Assembly (NCBI GenBank): GCA_021737145.1
Contig: JAIPEN010000022.1
Location: forward strand, 1-33,010
Source: Desulfarculaceae bacterium
GTDB taxonomy: Bacteria > Desulfobacterota > Desulfarculia > Desulfarculales > Desulfarculaceae
Reading direction: 5' to 3'
DNA length: 33,010 bases
Each line of letters starts with the position of its first letter. Position 1 is the first letter of the stretch. This document shows, piece by piece, positions 14,232-22,440 of this stretch. The translations under genes were made by a program, and so were the position numbers. The notes under the pieces were generated by a model. It saw only the letters and a list, made by a program, of their open reading frames with translations. It had not been told where the DNA came from and searched no databases.

Positions 14232-14849
14232 TCATGAATCCGTTTCAGGCCCCTGGCGGTCAAAGGCGTTGCGCCCATCGTCGCGGATGGCCCCGCCCTC
14301 GCCGGGGTAGACCACCTTGTCCTCGGGCCCGCTGGGCCGCTCGACCGGAGGCCACTCCCCCGGCCGGGGCTTCGGGCCCTCCAGGGCCTCGGGGCTGGGG
14401 CGGCGGTCGGCCATGACCGGGTGCTCCCTCAGGTCCATGCCCGGAACGTCCCAGGAAAACTCGATGGCGATCCCGTTGGGGTCAAAGCTGTATAGAGAAT
14501 GGATGAAGCCGTGGTCGATCACCTCGCTGGCCCAGAAACCGGCCGCCTCCAGCTTGTCCTTTATCTCCCAGAGATGGTCCTGCTCCTGGACCCCCATGGA
14601 CAGGTGGTCAAAGGCGTAGCGGCCGGTCACCGGCACCCCGTGGTCCTTTTCCTCCAGGGGCTCGATGCCGGGCCACTCGAAAAAGGCGATGTAGTCGCGG
14701 GGGCCCAACTCGAAAAAATAGTGTCGGTAGCCTGGTTTGCCCAGCCCGCCCACCAGGCGCATGCCCAAAAGGTCGCGCCAAAAGCGGATGGTGGCGGCCA
14801 TGTCTCCCGTGGCCAGGGCCAGATGGTTAACACCCTTGTAGCGGATCAC
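14232..14849 (-). CDS. VOC-family (glyoxalase/dioxygenase fold) protein
   Basis: 205 residues. The first 140 form a vicinal-oxygen-chelate fold; likely metal ligands are His in VNHLALAT, His in FDHLSMG and Glu in GIAIEFSW. The last 60 residues are proline- and charge-rich and probably disordered. It starts with GTG at 14849 behind AAGGAGAGG. As the first gene of the leftward dehydratase operon it could be an epimerase, lyase or isomerase for the CoA-ester substrate; methylmalonyl-CoA epimerases belong to this fold, but nothing specific identifies it as one. An oxygen-dependent dioxygenase is unlikely in this anaerobic setting. Confidence 0.75.
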   Translation of the reverse strand: MIRYKGVNHLALATGDMAATIRFWRDLLGMRLVGGLGKPGYRHYFFELGPRDYIAFFEWPGIEPLEEKDHGVPVTGRYAFDHLSMGVQEQDHLWEIKDKLEAAGFWASEVIDHGFIHSLYSFDPNGIAIEFSWDVPGMDLREHPVMADRRPSPEALEGPKPRPGEWPPVERPSGPEDKVVYPGEGGAIRDDGRNAFDRQGPETDS

Positions 14850-15156
14850 TGCGGCCTCTCCTTCCCGCCGGCCTTGCCCCCCCCGGCCGGACGCGTGTAT
14901 TCATATTAGCCTCTCCCGGCCTTCGGGACCAGGGCCGGGGGCGCGGAGCCAGTCAACAATGGGCCCGGGACCATGCCTAAAAGCTTGACGTCCCCAGGGA
15001 GCCTGTGTTAAGTATTTCCACTGATGTTCTAGCGCTAAACCCTCTATTGCATTGATAATTGCAGTTATCACCCAAGCGCGAGGACCGGTGGCCCATTGGG
15101 GTGGGCCGCCTAACCGCGGACAAGTTGGGGTACGGAGACGCGACAGCGTAAGTGAA
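14850..15156. promoter_or_regulatory. Divergent regulatory region between dehydratase and dsr operons
   Basis: 307 bp without a gene. It contains the palindrome TGATAA-N6-TTATCA (15053-15070), the 8-bp palindrome TAGCGCTA, and a hairpin GGCCCA / TGGGCC (15090-15107) in the expected leader of the dsr operon. GATAAT at 15054 could be a -10 box, which would place the palindrome across the promoter core, but no convincing -35 accompanies it. Confidence 0.45.
15053..15070. promoter_or_regulatory. Operator-like palindrome upstream of the dsr operon
   Basis: TGATAA (15053-15058) and TTATCA (15065-15070) form a perfect inverted repeat with a 6-bp spacer, 87 bp before the first gene. The half-site spacing is that of CRP/FNR- or Rex-type sites, although the half-sites match neither consensus exactly. 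Confidence 0.4.
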
Positions 15157-15687
15157 ATGAAGCTCAAAACCCTCCTAGCCAAACACAAGTCCGCTATCGT
15201 CAAGCAGTGGATAAACTCCATCGTGGAGACCTATCCCAGCGAAACGGCGAAGTTTTTAAAAAGCAAGAAGGACCAGTTCAGCAACCCGGTGGGCCACACC
15301 ATCATGGCCGAGACCAACAACCTGTTCGAACAGGTCATGGAGGGCATCGACCGGGAGAAGGTCACCCCTTTCCTGGACCGCCTCATCCGGGTCCGGGCCA
15401 TCCAGGATTTCACCCCCTCCCAGGCCCTGTCCTTCGTGTTTTCTCTCAAGTACGTCATCCGCCGGGTGGTTGGCTCGGAGATCGACACCGAGGCCCTGGA
15501 CCAGGAGTTGGTGGACCTGGAGGCCAGCATCGACTACATGGCCCTGGTGGCCTTCGACGTGTTCATGGGATGCCGCGAGCAGCTTTATGATCTCAAGGTC
15601 AAGGAGATCCACTCCAACGCCTACAGCCTGCTCCGCAGAGCTAAGATTTTGGTGGAACAACCCGGCGAAGAGCCGGAAAATGCATAA
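15157..15687 (+). CDS. RsbRD N-terminal-domain protein heading the dsr operon
   Basis: 176 residues from the ATG at 15157; all-helical, starting MKLKTLLAKHKSAIVKQWINSI. The fold matches the RsbRD N-terminal domain (a non-heme-globin-like sensory domain of stressosome proteins) without any STAS domain. I recall similar genes beside dsrM in other sulfate reducers. It is 40 bp from dsrM and likely co-transcribed, so a sensory or assembly role for the Dsr membrane complex is possible but unproven. The frame is open to 15052 without a convincing ribosome site; the ATG at 15157 also lacks a strong one. Confidence 0.75.
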   Translation: MKLKTLLAKHKSAIVKQWINSIVETYPSETAKFLKSKKDQFSNPVGHTIMAETNNLFEQVMEGIDREKVTPFLDRLIRVRAIQDFTPSQALSFVFSLKYVIRRVVGSEIDTEALDQELVDLEASIDYMALVAFDVFMGCREQLYDLKVKEIHSNAYSLLRRAKILVEQPGEEPENA

Positions 15688-15727
15688 GCCGAACCAACAA
15701 GGCTAACCGTAACGAGGTAGCAGTAGA

Positions 15728-16828
15728 ATGATTGGTTTCCTATTTAGCGTAGTCGCCGTGCTAGTGCTCGTGGGGATAGCGCTGGTGGGAGTCGGAGGCC
15801 TGGGCCTCAAGGTCCTGTTTGGGGTGATCATCCCGTACGCGGCGGTGCTTACCTTCTTTGCGGGACTGGTCTACCGGGTGGTGGACTGGGGTCGGTCGCC
15901 GGTGCCCTTTAGAATTCCCACGACCTGCGGCCAGGAGAAATCGCTTCCCTGGATAAAGACCAACAAGGTCGACAACCCGTGCAGCGGCGGGATGGTGCTG
16001 TTGAGGATGGCCTTCGAGGTCCTTACCTTCCGCAGCCTGTTCCGCAACATGAAGCTGGACTACCGCCAGGGCCCCACCATCCGCTACAGCTCGGAGAAGT
16101 TCCTCTGGTTGTTCGCCATGATGTTCCACTGGGCCTTCCTGGTGGTGATCATCCGGCACGCCCGCTTCTTCACCGAGCCCATCGCCCAATGGCTGCAAGG
16201 CATTGAGCATCTGGACGGCTTTTTGGAGTTCAACCTGGCCACCTTCGGCATCGGGTTGCCCACCATCCAGATGAGCGGCCTGATCCTCCTGGGCGGGGTG
16301 ACCTTGCTGCTGGTCCGGCGCATCGTGGTGCCCTCGGTGCGCTACATCTCGCTGGCCTCGGACTGGTTCCCCCTGTTTTTGATCACCTTCATCGCCCTCA
16401 CCGGCATCCTGGCCCGGTACGTCATCCGGGTGGACGTGGTCAAGATCAAGGAGCTGGCCATGGGCCTGGCCACCTTCCATCCGGTGGTGCCAGATGGGAT
16501 CAGCGTCTGGTTCTACGTGCACTTCTTCCTGGTGTGCGTGCTCTTCGCCTACTTCCCCTTCAGCAAGCTCATGCACCTGGGGGGCGTGTTCCTCAGCCCC
16601 ACCCGCAACCTGGTCAACAACAGCCGCGCCGTGCTCCACGTCAACCCCTGGAGTTACCCCGTCAAGACTCACGCCTATCATGAGTACGAAGACGACTTCC
16701 GGGAGCAGATGATCGAGGCCGGCCTGCCGGTGGAAAAGACCCTGGAAGAGGCCGCGGCCGAAAAGGCGCCCGCCGCTCCGGCCCCGGCCGAAGCGGACAC
16801 CGAGGTGACTGAGGAGAAGGAAGACTAA
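15728..16828 (+). CDS. dsrM: DsrM, membrane cytochrome b subunit of DsrMKJOP
   Basis: 366 residues, a NarI-like integral membrane protein with hydrophobic segments near 4-48, 120-145, 175-200, 213-240 and 260-285. Histidines in these helices (for example FHWAFLVVIIRHARFF and FYVHFF) are candidate haem b ligands. It exchanges electrons between menaquinol and the cytoplasmic DsrK. The tail from about 335 is acidic and alanine-rich, an unusual low-complexity extension. GAGGT lies 11 bases upstream of the ATG, a rather long spacing. dsrK follows after 2 bp. Confidence 0.95.
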   Translation: MIGFLFSVVAVLVLVGIALVGVGGLGLKVLFGVIIPYAAVLTFFAGLVYRVVDWGRSPVPFRIPTTCGQEKSLPWIKTNKVDNPCSGGMVLLRMAFEVLTFRSLFRNMKLDYRQGPTIRYSSEKFLWLFAMMFHWAFLVVIIRHARFFTEPIAQWLQGIEHLDGFLEFNLATFGIGLPTIQMSGLILLGGVTLLLVRRIVVPSVRYISLASDWFPLFLITFIALTGILARYVIRVDVVKIKELAMGLATFHPVVPDGISVWFYVHFFLVCVLFAYFPFSKLMHLGGVFLSPTRNLVNNSRAVLHVNPWSYPVKTHAYHEYEDDFREQMIEAGLPVEKTLEEAAAEKAPAAPAPAEADTEVTEEKED

Positions 16829-16830
16829 CC

Positions 16831-18492
16831 ATGGCTGCCAAAACTCCAAGTCCCGAAGTAGTCGGACAGATAGATCATCATCCTCCAGCCAAGAACTGGA
16901 TGGACACCAAGCCCGAGTTCAAGCCGGGCAACTACCTCTATGCCGCCAAGGCCTCGGCCCTGGAGACCGTGGGACTGCCCAATCCCCGCGATTGGAACCC
17001 CACCGACGATGACTGGAAGCTGCCGGCCGACTGGAAGGGCGTGGTCCGCGAGGGTATCGCCCAGCGCCTGGAACGCTTCCGCACCTTCAAGCTGTTCATG
17101 GACATCTGCGTGCGCTGCGGCGCCTGCGCCGACAAGTGCCACTTCTTCATCGGCTCCGGCGACCCCAAGAACATGCCGGTCCTCAGGGCCGAGCTGATCC
17201 GCAGCATCTACCGCGGCGAGTTCAAGACCGCGGGCAAGATCCTGGGACGCCTGGCCGGCGGGCGCAAGCTCACCGAAGAGGTGATCAAGGAGTGGTTCTA
17301 CTACTTCTTCCAGTGCACCGAGTGCCGCCGCTGCAGCGTGTTCTGTCCCTACGGCATCGACACCGCGGAGATCACCATCATCGCCCGCGAGATCATCAAC
17401 CTGCTGGGCTGCAACATCGACTGGATCGCTTCGCCGGTGGCCAACTGCTTCATGACCGGCAACCACTTGGGCCTCAAGCCCCACACCTTCAAGGAAAACG
17501 CCGAGTACCTCCTGGATGACATCGAGGAGTACGTGGGGGTCAAGATCGAGCCCTCCTTCAACCGCAAGGGGGCCGAGATCCTGTTCGTGACCCCCTCGGG
17601 CGACATCTTCGCCGAGCCGGGCATCTTCACCTTCATGGGCTATTTGATGCTCTTCGAGCACATCGGGCTGGACTACACCTGGTCCACCTACGCCTCGGAA
17701 GGCGGCAACTTCGGCTTCTTCACCTCCCACGAGATGATGAAGCGCCTCAACGCCAAGATGTACGCCGAGGCCGAGCGCCTGGGGGTCAAATGGATCCTGG
17801 GCGGCGAGTGCGGCCACATGTGGCGGGTGGTGCACCAGTACATGAACACCTTGAACGGTCCGCCCGACTTCCTGGATCAGCCGGTGAACCCCATCACCGG
17901 CACCAGGTTCGACAACGCGGCGTCCACCAAGATGGTGCACATCAGCGAATTCACCGCCGACCTGATCAAGAACAACAAGCTCAAGCTGGACCCCAGCCAG
18001 AACGATCACTACACCGTGACCTTCCACGATTCCTGCAACACCTCCCGGGGCATGGGCCTTTTGGAGGAGCCGCGCTACATCATCAACAACGTGTGCAACA
18101 ACTTCGTGGACATGGCTCCCCAGACCATCCGGGAAAACACCTTCTGCTGCGGTTCGGGTTCGGGCCTCAACGCCGGCGAGTACCTGGAAATGCGCCTCAG
18201 GGGCGGCCTGCCCCGGGCCAACGCGGTCAAACGGGTGGCCGAGGACAAGGGCGTGAACATGCTCTCGTGCGTCTGCGCCATCGACCGCGCGGTGTTCCCG
18301 GCCCTGATGGATTACTGGGTGCCGGGCACCGACGTCTGCGGGGTCACCGAGCTGGTGGCCAACGCCCTGGTCATGGAAGGCCAGGGCGAGCGCGAATACA
18401 ACCTGCGCGGCGAAGAAAACCCATCCTATGTCCCGCCACCTGAGTCGGAAGGCGAAGCAGAGGGCGAGGCCGGAGAGGAGGGTGAAGAGTAA
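16831..18492 (+). CDS. dsrK: DsrK, HdrD-like Fe-S catalytic subunit
   Basis: 553 residues, cytoplasmic. Two ferredoxin cluster motifs, CVRCGACADKCHFF (about 93) and CTECRRCSVFCPYG (about 161), are followed by CCG-type cysteines in GGECGHMW, FHDSCNTSRG and TFCCGSGSG. The latter resemble the non-cubane cluster site of heterodisulfide reductase HdrD. In sulfate reducers DsrK is thought to reduce the DsrC trisulfide produced by dissimilatory sulfite reductase. The C-terminus is strongly acidic (EGEAEGEAGEEGEE), like the DsrM tail. The stop TAA overlaps the dsrJ ATG by one base. Confidence 0.96.
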   Translation: MAAKTPSPEVVGQIDHHPPAKNWMDTKPEFKPGNYLYAAKASALETVGLPNPRDWNPTDDDWKLPADWKGVVREGIAQRLERFRTFKLFMDICVRCGACADKCHFFIGSGDPKNMPVLRAELIRSIYRGEFKTAGKILGRLAGGRKLTEEVIKEWFYYFFQCTECRRCSVFCPYGIDTAEITIIAREIINLLGCNIDWIASPVANCFMTGNHLGLKPHTFKENAEYLLDDIEEYVGVKIEPSFNRKGAEILFVTPSGDIFAEPGIFTFMGYLMLFEHIGLDYTWSTYASEGGNFGFFTSHEMMKRLNAKMYAEAERLGVKWILGGECGHMWRVVHQYMNTLNGPPDFLDQPVNPITGTRFDNAASTKMVHISEFTADLIKNNKLKLDPSQNDHYTVTFHDSCNTSRGMGLLEEPRYIINNVCNNFVDMAPQTIRENTFCCGSGSGLNAGEYLEMRLRGGLPRANAVKRVAEDKGVNMLSCVCAIDRAVFPALMDYWVPGTDVCGVTELVANALVMEGQGEREYNLRGEENPSYVPPPESEGEAEGEAGEEGEE

Positions 18493-18881
18493 TGAAACTC
18501 TATAACGGACCGCAAATTATTGTCGGCCTGGTCATCTTCCTGGCCATCTTCACCTATCCTTTGTGGAGCGGTGCGGGCAAGGCGGCTCCGGTGCCCAAGC
18601 CCCAGCCGGTGCCCAAGAGCGTGGCCACCCAGTGCGTGGCCGACACCGCCTACATGCGCACCAGCCATATGACCTTGCTCAACTACTGGCGGGACGAGGT
18701 GGTGCGCGACGGTGACCGCCTCTACGTGTCGGCCAGCGGCAAGACCTTCAACATGAGCCTGAGCAACACCTGCTTCGAGTGCCACACCAGCAAGGTGAAA
18801 TTCTGCGACCAGTGTCACAACTACCTGGCTATTTCACCATTCTGCTGGGACTGCCATCTTACGCCGAAGGAGAAGAAGTGA
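18492..18881 (+). CDS. dsrJ: DsrJ, periplasmic triheme cytochrome c
   Basis: 129 residues. An uncleaved-looking N-terminal hydrophobic anchor (about 8-26) precedes a periplasmic domain with three CxxCH haem sites: C94-C97-H98, C105-C108-H109 and C118-C121-H122. Cys48 lies in the position of the unusual cysteine haem ligand described for DsrJ. It is part of the periplasmic side of the Dsr complex. The stop TGA shares one base with the dsrO ATG. Confidence 0.95.
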   Translation: MKLYNGPQIIVGLVIFLAIFTYPLWSGAGKAAPVPKPQPVPKSVATQCVADTAYMRTSHMTLLNYWRDEVVRDGDRLYVSASGKTFNMSLSNTCFECHTSKVKFCDQCHNYLAISPFCWDCHLTPKEKK

Positions 18882-19708
18882 TGGGAGTGGACAGGAGACA
18901 GTTTCTAAAACTCGCGGGAATCTCGGCCGCCTTTGGCCTGGGAGGCTCGGTGGGTTTCCAGCTGCTTCGGCCTGGCGCCCTGGACGCCGCCGAGCGCATG
19001 CCCACTCCCTATCAGATGGTCTTCCCCAAGAGCCAGGGCAACTCCGAGGTGATGCCCAACCCCAAGGCCCTCAAGGGCCGCCGCTGGGGCATGGTCATCG
19101 ACATGCGCAAGCTGACCGTGGAGAAGGCCCGGGCGGCCATCCAGGCCTGCAACTACTACCACAACGTGCCGACCATCCCGGGCAAGCAGAACATCAAGTG
19201 GATCTGGCTCACGGGCTACACCAACGCCTTCCCCGAGGTGGAGAACCCCTTCGCCGATCCCGCGATCAAAAACGCCCGGTTCATCGCCATGTGCAACCAC
19301 TGTGACAACCCGCCCTGCGTGCGGGTGTGCCCCACCAAGGCCACCTTCCAGCGCGAGGACGGCATCGTCATGATGGACATGCACCGCTGCATCGGCTGCC
19401 GTTTCTGCATGGCCGGTTGCCCCTACGGTTCGCGGAGCTTCAACTTCCGCGATCCCAGGCCTTTCATCAAGAAGGAGTACCCCAAGTACCCCACCCGCAC
19501 CAAGGGTGTGGTGGAAAAGTGCACCTTCTGCTCCGAGCGCCTGGCGGTGGGCAAGCTGCCCGCCTGCGCCGAGGCCAGTGGCGGGGCCATGGTATTTGGC
19601 GACGTGGATGACGCGGGCAGCGAGCTGCGCCAGTTGCTGCGCAGCCGCTACAGCATTCGCCGTAAACCCAACCTGGGCACCCATCCCCAGGTCTACTACC
19701 TGGTATAG
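18881..19708 (+). CDS. dsrO: DsrO, Tat-exported ferredoxin-like subunit
   Basis: 275 residues from the ATG at 18881. DRRQFLKLAG with a following hydrophobic stretch is a twin-arginine signal, so it is periplasmic. Cluster cysteines are C138/C141/C146/C150 and C170/C173/C176/C180. A third site has C214, C217 and C229, but the fourth expected cysteine is Ser233 (CAEASGG). The position of a further N-terminal cluster has kept only Cys90. Family members pass electrons between DsrJ and DsrP. A longer open frame back to 18779 is a shadow of dsrJ. Confidence 0.93.
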   Translation: MGVDRRQFLKLAGISAAFGLGGSVGFQLLRPGALDAAERMPTPYQMVFPKSQGNSEVMPNPKALKGRRWGMVIDMRKLTVEKARAAIQACNYYHNVPTIPGKQNIKWIWLTGYTNAFPEVENPFADPAIKNARFIAMCNHCDNPPCVRVCPTKATFQREDGIVMMDMHRCIGCRFCMAGCPYGSRSFNFRDPRPFIKKEYPKYPTRTKGVVEKCTFCSERLAVGKLPACAEASGGAMVFGDVDDAGSELRQLLRSRYSIRRKPNLGTHPQVYYLV

Positions 19709-19716
19709 AGGTCGTC

Positions 19717-20877
19717 ATGCTTGAAAAGGCGCTAAGCGGAAGCAAGCTGTACTGGACCTGGCTCATCTGCCTGCTCGTGGTTATCGGAGCCGGCTTCGGG
19801 GCCTACCTGGTTCAGTACAACAAAGGCCTCATGATCACCGGCATGAGCCGGGACGTTTCCTGGGGCTTCTACATCGCCCAGTTCACCTTCCTGGTGGGCG
19901 TGGCCGCCTCGGCGGTCATGCTGGTGCTGCCCTATTATCTGCACCACTACAAGACCTTCGGGCGCATCACCATCCTGGGCGAGTTCTTGGCCATTGCCTC
20001 GGTGATCATGTGCATTCTTTTCATCACCGTGGACCTTGGTAAACCGACCCGCATTCTCAACGTGATGCTGCACCCAACACCCAACTCCATCCTGTTCTGG
20101 GACATGATCGTGCTTAACGGCTATCTGATCATCAACCTGGTGGCCGGTTGGGTGACCCTGGAGGCCGAGCGCAAGCAGCTGCCTCCGCCGGGATGGATCA
20201 AGCCCATCATCTATCTGTCCATCCCCTGGGCGGTGTCCATCCACACGGTGACGGCGTTCCTGTACGCCGGCCTTCCCGGCCGCGGCTACTGGCTCACCGC
20301 CATCATGGCCCCGCGATTCCTGGCTTCGGCTTTTGCCGCCGGCCCCGCGGTGCTGATCCTCCTGGGCTACCTGGTCAAGAAGCTCACCCGCTTCGACCCG
20401 GGCAAGGAGGCCTTCGAGACCCTGGCCAAGATCGTGTGCTACGCCATCATCCTGCACATCTTCTTCTTCTTCCTCGAGGTGTTCACGGTCGGCTACAGCG
20501 ACATCCCCAGCCACACGGCGCACCTGAAGTACCTCTACTTCGGCCTGCACGGGCACAACATGCTCGTGCCCTGGGTCTGGGTGGCCCTGGGATGCGGCTT
20601 CACGGCCATCATCCTGCTGGTGAACCCGCGCACCCGGAAAAACCTGAAGATACTGCCCTACGCCTGCGTGCTGGTGTTCATCTGCACCTGGATCGACAAG
20701 GGCATGGGCATGATCGCCGGCGGCTTCGTGCCCAACCCCCTGCACGAGGTTACCGAGTACGCGCCCACCGGCCTGGAGCTGATGATCACCTTCGGGGTCT
20801 ATGCGACCGGCATCCTGGTGCTGACCATCCTGTACAAGGTGGCCCTGGGAGTGAAGGCGGAGGAAGAGGCGCTCTAG
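19717..20877 (+). CDS. dsrP: DsrP, NrfD-like integral membrane subunit
   Basis: 386 residues with about ten hydrophobic helices across the whole length, as in NrfD/HybB quinone-interacting proteins. It takes or gives electrons at the menaquinone pool with DsrO as partner. GAGGT lies six bases upstream of the ATG and the gene begins 8 bp after dsrO. It is the last gene of the operon, followed by a strong terminator. Confidence 0.95.
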   Translation: MLEKALSGSKLYWTWLICLLVVIGAGFGAYLVQYNKGLMITGMSRDVSWGFYIAQFTFLVGVAASAVMLVLPYYLHHYKTFGRITILGEFLAIASVIMCILFITVDLGKPTRILNVMLHPTPNSILFWDMIVLNGYLIINLVAGWVTLEAERKQLPPPGWIKPIIYLSIPWAVSIHTVTAFLYAGLPGRGYWLTAIMAPRFLASAFAAGPAVLILLGYLVKKLTRFDPGKEAFETLAKIVCYAIILHIFFFFLEVFTVGYSDIPSHTAHLKYLYFGLHGHNMLVPWVWVALGCGFTAIILLVNPRTRKNLKILPYACVLVFICTWIDKGMGMIAGGFVPNPLHEVTEYAPTGLELMITFGVYATGILVLTILYKVALGVKAEEEAL

Positions 20878-20903
20878 CCCAACCCCGCACTGCTCGAACA
20901 AAC

Positions 20904-20938
20904 TCGCCCCTCCCGCTAGCGGGAGGGGCGATTCTTTT
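20904..20938 (+). terminator. Terminator of the dsr operon
   Basis: A 28-bp perfect palindrome (20904-20931, arms TCGCCCCTCCCGCT and AGCGGGAGGGGCGA) is followed by TTCTTTT. The hairpin has a 12-bp stem with a CTAG loop. Confidence 0.88.
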
Positions 20939-20974
20939 GGGGGACGGGCGGCCAGGCGCCTTTGAAAATCGCGG

Positions 20975-21024
20975 ACAAAACAAACCGGGCGAAAAGGGGC
21001 CGAGCTTCAGTCCCTTTTGCCCGG
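20975..21024 (-). terminator. Terminator of the universal stress protein gene
   Basis: On the minus strand CCGGGCAAAAGGG (21024-21012) pairs with CCCTTTTCGCCCGG (20998-20985), with one bulged base, and is followed by TTTGTTTTGT. It lies about 60 bases past the leftward gene's stop. Confidence 0.75.
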
Positions 21025-21082
21025 TAATCGCCTGCCAGCCGGCCAGGGGGCTTCCGCGGCTCCCCGGCCGGGGTTGACGGCT

Positions 21083-21568
21083 TTACAGGCGGCAGTGCTC
21101 CGGCCCGCGCACGCTGAGCACCGGGCAGGGGGCGTGGCGGAATACCTTCTCGGCCGTGGAGCCGAACAGGGCCCCGGCCAGGTTGCTGCGGCCCTTGGTG
21201 CCCATGACCAGCAGGGACACGCCCTCTTCCTTGAGCATCTTCAAAAGCTCGTCTTGGGGGTGGCCCACCCGGAACAGGGCCCGCACCTTCAGGTCCTGCA
21301 CCGCGGGCAGGTAGTCCTTGGCCAGCATATCCCGGCGATCCGCCTCCACCCGCTTGATGTAGCCTGCCTTGCCGCCGCCCAGGTCATAGCCCTGTGCGCT
21401 CAGGCGGTCCAGCTCATCCAGGCCCCGGTCGTTGATCACGTTGAGGATCAGCAGCTCCGAGTTGTGGGAGCGGGCCTGCTCCACGGCGTGGGCAAAGGTG
21501 ATCTCGGAATAATCGCTGAAGTCCACCGCCGCGGCCACCAGCCTGTAGTCCACTTTGCAGTCCTGCAT
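21083..21568 (-). CDS. Universal stress protein (UspA family)
   Basis: 161 residues, a single Usp domain. The ATP-binding signature is present as MGTKGRSNLAGALFGSTAEKV (split G-x2-G-x9-G-S/T), and the N-terminus has VAAAVDFSDYSE, so it is likely an ATP-binding Usp. AAAGGAG lies seven bases upstream of the ATG at 21568. It sits alone between the dsr operon and a tRNA gene; its cellular role is not evident from context. Confidence 0.9.
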   Translation of the reverse strand: MQDCKVDYRLVAAAVDFSDYSEITFAHAVEQARSHNSELLILNVINDRGLDELDRLSAQGYDLGGGKAGYIKRVEADRRDMLAKDYLPAVQDLKVRALFRVGHPQDELLKMLKEEGVSLLVMGTKGRSNLAGALFGSTAEKVFRHAPCPVLSVRGPEHCRL

Positions 21569-21699
21569 GCGTCAGCTCCTTTACACAATGATTCTTCTCT
21601 AGATAATCCTATTATAACCCGTGATCATGGGAGTGTTACAACAATCGCCTAACTGGACAACCGCCCGCGCCTATGGTAAAAATGCCCTCTACGATCAAC

Positions 21700-21776
<77 letters not shown>

Positions 21777-21783
21777 GTCATCC

Positions 21784-21817
21784 AAGGGGTTAGCCGAACG
21801 AGGCTAACCCCTTTTTT
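21784..21817 (+). terminator. Terminator of tRNA-Arg
   Basis: AAGGGGTTAGCC (21784-21795) pairs perfectly with GGCTAACCCCTT (21802-21813), and the T-run continues to 21817. Confidence 0.88.
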
Positions 21818-21827
21818 GTCATCAACT

Positions 21828-21847
21828 GTCACCATTTGTCACCATTT
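21828..21847 (+). repeat. Tandem direct repeat GTCACCATTT x2
   Basis: Two adjacent identical 10-bp copies (21828-21837 and 21838-21847) lie between the tRNA terminator and the recombinase relic. The preceding GTCATCAACT may be a degenerate copy. Such repeats can be recombinase arm-type sites; this is only a suggestion. Confidence 0.35.
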
Positions 21848-22060
21848 CAGGCTTCGGTCTCATCTTCCAGGCTTGGAACCAATTTTGCTGCCTTCTTCTG
21901 GGCTCCCTCAAGGACGTGCCCATGGATGTTCAGGGTGGTGCTGAGGTTCCTGTGACCTGCCTGCTGTTGAACAGCTGCTGGGTCCCCTCCCCCGTGCTAC
22001 AAGCAACGGCGACCCCACTCCAGCCTGGACGGCAGTACACCGGACGAGGCAAACTGGTGC
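21847..22060 (-). pseudogene. Decayed C-terminal end of a tyrosine recombinase (integrase)
   Basis: The minus strand from about 21985 to the stop at 21849-21847 translates as GGDPAAVQQQAGHRNLSTTLNIHGH and continues VLEGAQKKAAKL, clearly the integrase C-terminal box. The catalytic tyrosine position (usually IYGH) is His. An in-frame TAG lies just upstream. In a shifted frame the sequence resumes with LLVARG and, further back, an RCTA segment at about 22042-22031 in place of the RHTA box. Premature stop, frameshift and loss of the nucleophile show that it is dead. Its 3' end faces the tRNA-Arg gene, the classic position for an island integrase. Confidence 0.75.
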
Positions 22061-22145
22061 CTGCCCATGGCGGGACTGATCGAAGCGGCGGCATGAAAAC
22101 TACAAACACCGCCTACCTTAAAAGCGCCGCTAAACTGTCTAACTA

Positions 22146-22440
22146 ATGGGGGCCACCTCTATGGCCGGCAATCCCCTAATCAGGAGCAGTTGGGAGTAGT
22201 AAGGGTCTTGGGGGGAGCTCTCGCCCTGAACACGGTTTTGGACGAAAACCGCAGGCTCTCATTTGTCAACTTTGGCGAAATCGAGGTCAACCACGCACAA
22301 GCAGTGGCGTTCTTGAGGCCCTATACCGAGGTGCTGGGGGGCGGCCCTTTACAACCGTAATCACCAGCGCCGGCGGATATCCCCTGGACAGAACCTGTTA
22401 TCAGACCGTAAAGGGCATGGCCGGAGCGAACGGATTAACA
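22146..22440 (+). pseudogene. Frameshifted fragment of a LarA-like nickel-dependent racemase
   Basis: Two overlapping frames together match the C-terminal half of LarA (DUF2088) proteins. From 22181 one frame reads QEQLGVVRVLGGALALNTVL and later LSFVNFGEIEVNHAQAVAF, ending at the TAA at 22358. From 22354 another frame gives TVITSAGGYPLDRTCYQTVK followed by GM. SAGGYPLD-x-YQ-x-x-KGM is characteristic of this family. Upstream AGNP (about 22160) is in yet another frame. At least two frameshifts and the missing N-terminal half make it a pseudogene. LarA enzymes racemise lactate or related 2-hydroxyacids. Confidence 0.65.

Noticed and set aside
21916..22146. Rightward 76-codon frame after the tRNA
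   Set aside because: It overlaps the integrase relic on the other strand and has no domain or ribosome site.
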